A stretch of 64,000 nucleotides of DNA from Molanna angustata. Taxonomy: Eukaryota > Arthropoda > Insecta > Trichoptera > Molannidae. The stretch is from the NCBI GenBank assembly GCA_963576475.1, contig OY754973.1, positions 8,392,052-8,456,051 on the forward strand. The letters run 5' to 3'. Below, piece by piece: positions 57,433 through 64,000 of the stretch. A model generated the notes under the pieces. It did no database searches and was not told the DNA's origin. It was given only the letters and a program-made list of their open reading frames with translations. How positions within the stretch are numbered: the stretch's first letter is position 1; each line of letters starts with the position of its first letter. The translations under genes were made by a program, and so were the position numbers.

Positions 57433-58819
57433 TGTGGAGGGTTGTATTAAGAGTTTGAAGAATTTCGGCAGCGTTGGTCGGTAAAATATTGTTATTTGTT
57501 AATATAGATATAAGGAGAGAAATAAGTGTTTGAATAAATGATGAATTGTCGTTTTGAATTTGGGAGGTTGAATTAGAAGTTGGTAAATTCATGTTTGGTA
57601 AGGCACATCCGTTAGGGGCCTGTGATGAATAATGTCCGTTTTGGTTAAATAGTAAGGCATTGTGTTGGGTTGTGTCATAGTTGGGGGCAGAAATATATCT
57701 TGGTTTTGAGGGTTTAAATATGGTTTTTTTAAATGAAGTTGAAGGTGGAGAAATAGGTTGAGTGCTTGACGGTGCGGTGGAAGTTATATCAGCAAAAGAT
57801 TTTTTTGTGGGTGGGACGAGTTTTGAGGCCTGAAAATATGATATATTATCTGTTGCCATTATCTGTTTGATATTTTTCTGTCTTGATAACTCTGGACAGG
57901 CCGTGCTAATTGCAGTGTGATTTCCAGAACAATGGAGACAGATTGGTTCCTGTGAAGTATTTGGGCATTGTTCGAATGAATGATTTTCTCCACAATTGTA
58001 ACATCGAGGAGAAGATCGGCATACTGTTTTAGAGTGTCCAAATCGACAACAGTTGAAGCATTGTATGGTTGGAAACTTGTAAATTTCTACTTGTAAGGAA
58101 TTATAGTATAAAAATACCCTGGGTGGTAAAATTTGGCCCTCAAAAGTAACAACCACCGACTGTGAAGGTTTCCATATTAACGTACCCGTTGAAGTGTCTT
58201 TGTAGTTCAATCTTCTGGCTTTAACTACTTTAGGTATGTTGGTGTGTACGTTCAATGCCTCAACTATCTCGTCTTCGGGTAAATCGCTCGGGATACCTCT
58301 GACCAGTCCCATACGCGTCAAATTGAATGTTGGTATATATGCTTTAAATTTATTGTTTGAAATGTTCTCTATATTTTTAACAAAATTGTTGGCAGATATG
58401 GCAGTTTTAAATTGAATCGATATTTTATAGCGGCCTTCCGATTTGATAGACCCATCAATTATTTGTATGTTTAAAGATTTATGCATGAAAATAAATTTTC
58501 CGAAATCGAGGGGGTGGATTGTTTTGCCTTGTTCCGATCTCTGTATATGGACAATAAAAGGAGAAGAAGAAGAAGGTCCATATTCCATTTCCAATTTAGG
58601 CGGTGAAAAGGTATTTATAGTTTTTGGGTCGTTATTGGTGGTAATTATTATTTCGGGGTGAGTTTTTTGTTTGTTTGGGATTGACTCGGATGAATGACGA
58701 AAAGGTTTACGTTTTCTATTTTTACTAGCAATAGATACCTGACTGGCATCTGATTCTGAAGTATAATTTATATCCGAGTTAATACCGGGATCCGGCGGTT
58801 TATTTACCTCTTGTTCCAT
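57395..58819 (-). CDS. I-type LINE ORF1 (gag-like), intact
   Basis: An uninterrupted frame of 474-476 aa. I take the start at the second Met (MEQEVNKPPDPG, 58819) because it aligns with the start in the plus-strand copy; a Met two codons upstream (58825) is the alternative. It is Ser/Pro-rich at the N-terminus. RMGLVRGIPSDLPEDEIVEA marks the RRM-like region, followed by the zinc knuckles CFNCCRFGHSKTVC, CYNCGENHSFEQC and CLHCSGNHTAISTAC, a low-complexity region and a C-terminal helix-prone stretch. It is an RNA-binding chaperone for the LINE RNA. This is the only intact transposon ORF in the window. Its ORF2 partner is frameshifted, so it could act only in trans. Confidence 0.88.
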   Translation of the reverse strand: MEQEVNKPPDPGINSDINYTSESDASQVSIASKNRKRKPFRHSSESIPNKQKTHPEIIITTNNDPKTINTFSPPKLEMEYGPSSSSPFIVHIQRSEQGKTIHPLDFGKFIFMHKSLNIQIIDGSIKSEGRYKISIQFKTAISANNFVKNIENISNNKFKAYIPTFNLTRMGLVRGIPSDLPEDEIVEALNVHTNIPKVVKARRLNYKDTSTGTLIWKPSQSVVVTFEGQILPPRVFLYYNSLQVEIYKFPTIQCFNCCRFGHSKTVCRSSPRCYNCGENHSFEQCPNTSQEPICLHCSGNHTAISTACPELSRQKNIKQIMATDNISYFQASKLVPPTKKSFADITSTAPSSTQPISPPSTSFKKTIFKPSKPRYISAPNYDTTQHNALLFNQNGHYSSQAPNGCALPNMNLPTSNSTSQIQNDNSSFIQTLISLLISILTNNNILPTNAAEILQTLNTTLHNGSSNSQYPSME

Positions 58820-59204
58820 CACCAAAAATTAATCGGTAGAGAAATACACAAATAACACAAAATATGTAGAAAACAGAGTGAAATAAAAAGTAAATAATAA
58901 TGAAAATGAAACAATAAAATCTTATCTGTTCGCTGAGCAGCAACAAGGTTTGTAGGTAGGACACCACAATGTAACAACACAACACAACCGATCGCTACGA
59001 ATGAACCGACGAGACTGATGCAACAAGACTTATTAGTTATAAAATATAACTGTCCTTGAACTTGATAATACCAATCATGATTTTTGTCTACAAAATATTC
59101 GTTATTTTTATTGTATTTCCAAAACTTTACTTTTTTTGCTTTTGACCGCTTCTTCTACGAAGGACAGTTAATTTCCACAATTTCATCTAAATATTTTATA
59201 CCGT

Positions 59205-60010
59205 CTAGACTCACACCAAGAAAACAATGTGATCAATGACAAGCCACATTTCGTTATATGTAGGTATATTTTCTTGTAAAGATAATTGTCGAAGGGCGAC
59301 ATACTTATTCTCGATCCCGTACTTGATTGAGCTCACATGACTTACAGTGATTCCATATAATATTACTTTCACAAGAAGTTCACAGTCTGATTTTCGTCTC
59401 TTACATATCTTGCTAAACCATGATGCTGTCAATAACTTCCGCTTTAAGTATAACCACATACTGCTTTCCGCTTGTAGCACGGTAGATCTTTCAATCTGAT
59501 CTCTGTGCAAACTCTTCTCTTTCAAATCATTAAAATGCCTTTCCTTAAACAAGTTAAAACTAACCAAGTCCATGCCGGACTGATTACAAGAAGATCCGTA
59601 ATTACTACAATTCATCATGCATTTTCTTATACAATAGAAATGACATTGGTGAAATGTTTATACATGCAGTGAATTCTTTAAAGTTAGATAATCCACAACC
59701 TATGGACATAATACCAGCTACTGCAGCATGATTAATACTTAGCTCAGCCATATTAAGTTCGAGTTATTAACACAGAATGTCATGTTGCACATATTACATT
59801 TCATTAAAATTTTTGAATGGTAGGGATCCAGTACGTTTTTCATCAGTTATTTCTATATTAGCCAATATACAAGAAAAATCCTTGCTGTGCTTTGATATAG
59901 AAATATAATGTTCATGATCATATTGTTCATACAAATCTGTGCCCTTCAAAATCAGTCCGCTTCATTATTTCTTGTGGTTCACAGTCAATGTTGGCGTTTT
60001 TCTCGAATCA
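59205..60010 (-). pseudogene. Decayed transposon-type gene with YqaJ nuclease domain
   Basis: The frame 59618-59211 shows IERSTVLQAESSMWLYLKRK, LLTASWFSKICKRRKSD, LYGITVSHVSSIKYGIENKY and VALRQLSLQENIPTYNEMWL, the start of a YqaJ-like exonuclease fold (R.LTAS.F..I..R, then KYG..NE). Upstream on the same strand, other frames read MAELSINHAAVAGIMSIGCG and FKEFTACINISPMSF, resembling the Mutator-like domain that precedes YqaJ in insect transposon-type proteins. Stops and frameshifts separate the pieces. The C-terminal catalytic part is missing. Confidence 0.6.
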
Positions 60011-60368
60011 ACATCGTGGTTCTGAAAGAGGAACAAAATTTTTAATTACACTGAAACAAAACTATTATTTGTTTCGTCAATCTATTGAAAGCTCGAAAAA
60101 TAAAACTTTACTATCGGTTATTAGATAACTAAGTAGGTAACCATATTTCAGTTCCTGATTGGATGAATTAGTTTAAAAATTCTTTAATAATGGGTATTTT
60201 AAATCAAACAAATGATTTGGTCTACATATATATTTTTTCCTGAATCCAGGACGACCGTTTCAGCTTTTTAGGCCCTTATCAACTGGTAAACATAGAAACT
60301 CTGCTTTTTCTTATATACTAAAATTCGTCAGTATTGACAAAATTAAAAAAATAAAAATTCTTCTTTTG

Positions 60369-62350
60369 GAGAAAATAATTATAATAGAAGGATACATAAA
60401 TACAAAGGTTCTTCGTACACGTGTTGATTTACCATTTAAGTATCATAGGAGTCTCTCTAATAAAATAATAATAATAGAAGGATACATAAATATAAAGGTT
60501 CTTCGTACACGTGTTGATTTACCATTTGAGTATCATAGGAGTCTCTCTAATAAAATAATAATAATAGAAGGATACATAAATACAAAGGTTCTTCGTACAC
60601 GTGTTGATTTACCATTTGAGTATCATAGGAGTCTCTCTAATAAAATAATAATAATAGAAGGATACATAAATACAAAGGTTCTTCGTACACGTGTTGATTT
60701 ACCATTTGAGTATCATAGGAGTCTCTCTAATAAAATAATAATAATAGAAGGATACATAAATACAAAGGTTCTTCGTACACGTGTTGATTTACCATTTGAG
60801 TATCATAGGAGTCTCTCTAATAAAATAATAATAATAGAAGGATACATAAATACAAAGGTTCTTCGTACACGTGTTGATTTACCATTTGAGTTATCATAGG
60901 AGTCTCTCTAATAAAATAATAATAATAGAAGGATACATAAATACAAAGGTTCTTCGTACACGTGTTGATTTACCATTTGAGTATCATAGGAGTCTCTCTA
61001 ATAAAATAATAATAATAGAAGGATACATAAATACAAAGGTTCTTCGTACACGTGTTGATTTACCATTTGAGTATCATAGGAGTCTCTCTAATAAAATAAT
61101 AATAATAGAAGGATACATAAATACAAAGGTTCTTCGTACACGTGTTGATTTACCATTTGAGTATCATAGGAGTCTCTCTAATAAAATAATAATAATAGAA
61201 GGATACATAAATACAAAGGTTCTTCGTACACGTGTTGATTTACCATTTGAGTATCATAGGAGTCTCTCTAATAAAATAATAATAATAGAAGGATACATAA
61301 ATACAAAGGTTCTTCGTACACGTGTTGATTTACCATTTGAGTTATCATATGAGTCTCTCTAATAAAATAATAATAATAGAAGGATACATAAATACAAAGG
61401 TTCTTCGTACACGTGTTGATTTACCATTTGAGTATCATAGGAGTCTCTCTAATAAAATAATAATAATAGAAGGATACATAAATACAAAGGTTCTTCGTAC
61501 ACGTGTTGATTTACCATTTGAGTATCATAGGAGTCTCTCTAATAAAATAATAATAATAGAAGGATACATAAATACAAAGGTTCTTCGTACACGTGTTGAT
61601 TTACCATTTGAGTATCATAGGAGTCTCTCTAATAAAATAATAATAATAGAAGGATACATAAATACAAAGGTTCTTCGTACACGTGTTGATTTACCATTTG
61701 AGTATCATAGGAGTCTCTCTAATAAAATAATAATAATAGAAGGATACATAAATACAAAGGTTCTTCGTACACGTGTTGATTTACCATTTGAGTATCATAG
61801 GAGTCTCTCTAATAAAATAATAATAATAGAAGGATACATAAATACAAAGGTTCTTCGTACACGTGTTGATTTACCATTTGAGTTATCATAGGAGTCTCTC
61901 TAATAAAATAATAATAATAGAAGGATACATAAATACAAAGGTTCTTCGTACCCGTGTTGATTTACCATTTGAGTATCATAGGAGTCTCTCTAATAAAATA
62001 ATAATAATAGAAGGATACATAAATACAAAGGTTCTTCGTACACGTGTTGATTTACCATTTGAGTATCATAGGAGTCTCTCTTATAAAATAATAATAATAG
62101 AAGGATACATAAATACAAAGGTTCTTCGTACACGTGTTGATTTACCATTTGAGTATCATAGGAGTCTCTCTAATAAAATAATAATAATAGAAGGATACAT
62201 AAATACAAAGGTTCTTCGTACACGTGTTGATTTACCATTTGAGTATCATAGGAGTCTATCTAATAAAATAATAATAATAGAAGGATACATAAATACAAAG
62301 GTTCTTCGTACACGTGTTGATTTACCATTTGAGTATCATAGGAGTCGCTC
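60369..62350 (+). repeat. 22-copy, 90-bp tandem array
   Basis: The marker GTTCTTCGTACACGTG recurs at 60408 and then every 90 bp to 62301, 22 times. An extra T (GAGTTATCATAGG instead of GAGTATCATAGG) occurs after units 6, 11 and 17 (about 60891, 61342 and 61883), giving blocks of 6, 5, 6 and 5 units. Units differ by only one or a few bases. Because 90 is divisible by three and the unit lacks stops in the main frame, long frames appear (repeating IIIIEGYINTKVLRTRVDLP). There is no promoter, splice context or family, so I treat it as satellite-like DNA. Confidence 0.93.
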
Positions 62351-62666
62351 TAATATTTTCGCCATTGACTTTCCGGTAAGTTTGTAAATGTGTCGACTTG
62401 ACGTAACGCATTTGAAACCAATTAATTGCACCCAACTTGCTAGTCGCACGTAATTTCAACATCATATAAATTGCGTGGATAGTTATGGGGTTGTAACAAA
62501 ATAATGTATTTTTTGTGCAAAAAGTGGAGAAAAACACCTGAAATAAAAACTCTCCAGCGTGGGAACAAACATCAGTCAGATACAAATTATGAAACTGAAA
62601 TTTGGAGGATCTACAATATCGAAGATATCGTGCGATGGAGAAGAAAATTAAAACATTACTGGTGAC
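62351..62666. other. Flank of the array, nothing recognised
   Basis: No supportable gene. The sequence around 62600-62658 and its continuation after the hAT-type MITE (63485-63590) reads as one interrupted stretch (ATCGTGCGATGGAGAAGAAA ... GTGGACAGAGCGGATATATG), so it was contiguous before the insertion. Confidence 0.45.
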
Positions 62667-63476
62667 TAGAGGTGGGAAAAACAGCTTATTTTTTTAAACG
62701 TTATAGACGTTTCGTTCATTTTAAATAACGTTATTTTTAAAGGCTTAAAAAGCTTAAAGGCTTATTTATATTTGTACTCTATATATACAAGTACAATATT
62801 ACTAAATCTAAAAAAAATAAACACATTAACATGCAATGAAAAAAGGTATGTTTTTGAAATAAATATAATGTACTATTAATTTTTTTGCTTCCTCTAGAAA
62901 GTATTTAAAATTTAGTCTAAACCCTTTGACGAAAATACAGTAGAAATGTTATACAATACATACATAAGTTTAAAAATTATGTTGATAATAATTTTGTACG
63001 CTCGAATCATCTAACAAAGCCGACAACGCACAATAAACCAACCCGATAGGCGTTTTAAACGATACTAAAGAAACAAAAAATAAACGTTTACAAAAATCAG
63101 TAATAATAATAACTTATAACGTTGAACGAAACAAGACGATTTGAAACTGATCATTCGTCACAATGATGTCAACAGATGTCTAGCGACCGACAACGCTGCA
63201 CGCCGGTCAGCTAATCATAAATCACAATCATCTCGCAACATTGTCGTTAAAAATAATACATCTTTGTTATGATCATAAAATAAGCTTTTAACGAAAAACA
63301 GCTTTTAACGAAAAACAGCTTTTAACGAAATCATCATCGGAACGTTATGATTCATGATTTAAATCGTTGTAACACTCGCAACGTTCAACGAATATGGTTT
63401 AAAATTTATAACGTTTGATTGATTATTTTTTTTAAACGAATATTTTAATCAGCTTTCGTTTAAACGATCATCTCTA
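62667..63476. mobile_element. hAT-type MITE, 810 bp
   Basis: Starts TAGAGGTGGGAAAAACAGCT and ends GTTTAAACGATCATCTCTA, with short inverted ends (TAGAG.TG) and inverted AGC/GCT-AAACG subterminal words. Exact 8-bp duplications CTGGTGAC at 62659-62666 and 63477-63484 fit nTnnnnAn. The interior is rich in AACGTT and TTTAAACG words, and AACGAAAAACAGCTTTT is repeated near 63290-63325. No transposase. Confidence 0.8.
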
Positions 63477-63684
63477 CTGGTGACACCACGTGGACAGAGC
63501 GGATATATGAATTGAATAAAAATGGTGAGAATAACAGCGGACTAAATACCTACATCCTACGTACGTTCAGGAATATCAAAAAAGGTAAAGAGACAACTGG
63601 TTATTAATATCTCGGCAAAAGGAGCCGCAGAAAACAGGAAGATTAGTCCTAGCACAAATAGCAGAAAAAGAAGAATATTTTTAC

Positions 63685-63808
63685 ATACCCGATATCTTTC
63701 CTGATTATTGGGGGCAAAAAAGCCATCACCCAAGCTACCAACGACCTCTGAGGGACATGATAGAACACCAGAAGAAGAAGATGCCCCAACCTCATCATTT
63801 CGAGTCAT
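63685..63808 (-). CDS. Possible first coding exon of an unknown gene
   Basis: The minus strand reads MTRNDEVGASSSSGVLSCPS then EVVGSLGDGFFAPNNQERYR, followed directly by a GTATGT donor-like site (63684-63679). The Ser/acidic N-terminus looks plausible for a protein, but there is no family match and no downstream exon identified. It may also be part of a decayed element. Confidence 0.2.
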
Positions 63809-64000
63809 GTTTTCAGTTATTTTTTTCCTAAAATATAAATGAAAATGATATAAATATTTTGTATATTATGTATAAATGAATATTCGTAGTAAATAAGTAA
63901 TAAGTATTATTTATCTGAATAAAATCGACGTTAAGAGTATTTTTTACTTACTTTTTGGTACACGATACTCTTCTAACAACTTTATTGTTGTACGTATGCA

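Larger units (their letters stand above)
53615..59017 (-). mobile_element. Full-length I-type LINE, minus strand, 14-bp TSD
   Basis: The element is bounded by exact duplications ATGCAACAAGACTT at 53601-53614 and 59018-59031. Its 5' end (minus strand) is CAGTCTCGTCGGTTCATTCG. Its 3' end is GGGTTGCCTTATATATATAA followed by poly-A (plus T run 53615-53626). It has a 5' leader of about 200 bp, ORF1, ORF2 and a short 3' UTR, 5403 bp in all. It is related to, but clearly distinct from, the plus-strand copy (ORF1 core near-identical motifs; 5' leaders unrelated). Confidence 0.92.

Noticed and set aside
60369..62350. CRISPR-like regular array
   Set aside because: The whole 90-bp unit is repeated with no variable spacers, and the context is eukaryotic.
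60366..62387. Four long plus-strand open frames (163-189 aa) made of repeated 30-residue units
   Set aside because: They follow from a 90-bp tandem unit that lacks stops. The single T insertions break and restart them, and there is no splice or promoter context. Not called as a protein.

Overview
This window looks like AT-rich, intron-bearing nuclear DNA from an insect or closely related arthropod. The evidence is three spliced cellular genes with GT/AG introns, set in a dense field of insect-type transposable elements: R1-like, RTE-like and I-like LINEs, tRNA-derived SINEs, piggyBac-like and hAT-like DNA elements, a short LTR element, a degenerate Ty3/gypsy fragment and many MITEs. I cannot assign an order from sequence alone. 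There is no sign of bacterial DNA, CRISPR or an integrated virus.

Three host genes can be built exon by exon. (1) A SPOUT1/CENP-32-type RNA methyltransferase gene lies on the minus strand (3941-8174, 3 exons, 411 aa). (2) ATIC, the bifunctional enzyme for the last two steps of de novo purine synthesis, lies on the plus strand (25429-33923, 10 exons, 590 aa) and appears intact. (3) A small THAP-domain protein gene lies on the minus strand (39501-41612, 3 exons, 211 aa). They are unrelated in function and simply neighbours.

Layout: 1-3000 is a stack of nested elements (MITE, piggyBac-like element, R1 LINE fragment) between inverted arms. 3.9-8.2 kb is SPOUT1. 8.4-13.7 kb is a 5.25-kb DNA element with 8-bp target duplications; it holds an interspersed repeat, which in turn holds a 3.45-kb non-autonomous LTR element with two apparently identical 468-bp LTRs. 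13.7-18.4 kb is MITEs, an LTR-leader-like region with repeated primer-binding-site-like motifs, a GC-rich block and a hAT-type MITE. 20.5-22.2 kb is an element with TA duplications. 23.0-24.1 kb is a minisatellite split by an RTE LINE. 25.4-33.9 kb is ATIC with repeat-filled introns. 36-39.4 kb is a SINE, an unrecognised coding remnant, a foldback MITE and an RTE fragment. 39.5-41.6 kb is the THAP gene. 42.6-46.5 kb holds two inverted copies of a GC-rich minisatellite around LINE and gypsy remnants. 46.7-59.0 kb holds two I-type retrotransposons in opposite orientations, each carrying disabling lesions. 59.2-60.0 kb is a decayed YqaJ-nuclease transposon gene. 60.4-62.35 kb is a 22-copy, 90-bp tandem array. 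62.7-63.5 kb is a second hAT-type MITE.

I did not find a convincing new biochemical system. The most unusual signals are the 90-bp array with a 6+5+6+5 internal register, the precisely datable nest at 8.4-13.7 kb, the tandem tRNA-Lys-PBS-like motifs near 15.3 kb, and the unrecognised coding remnant near 36.5 kb.
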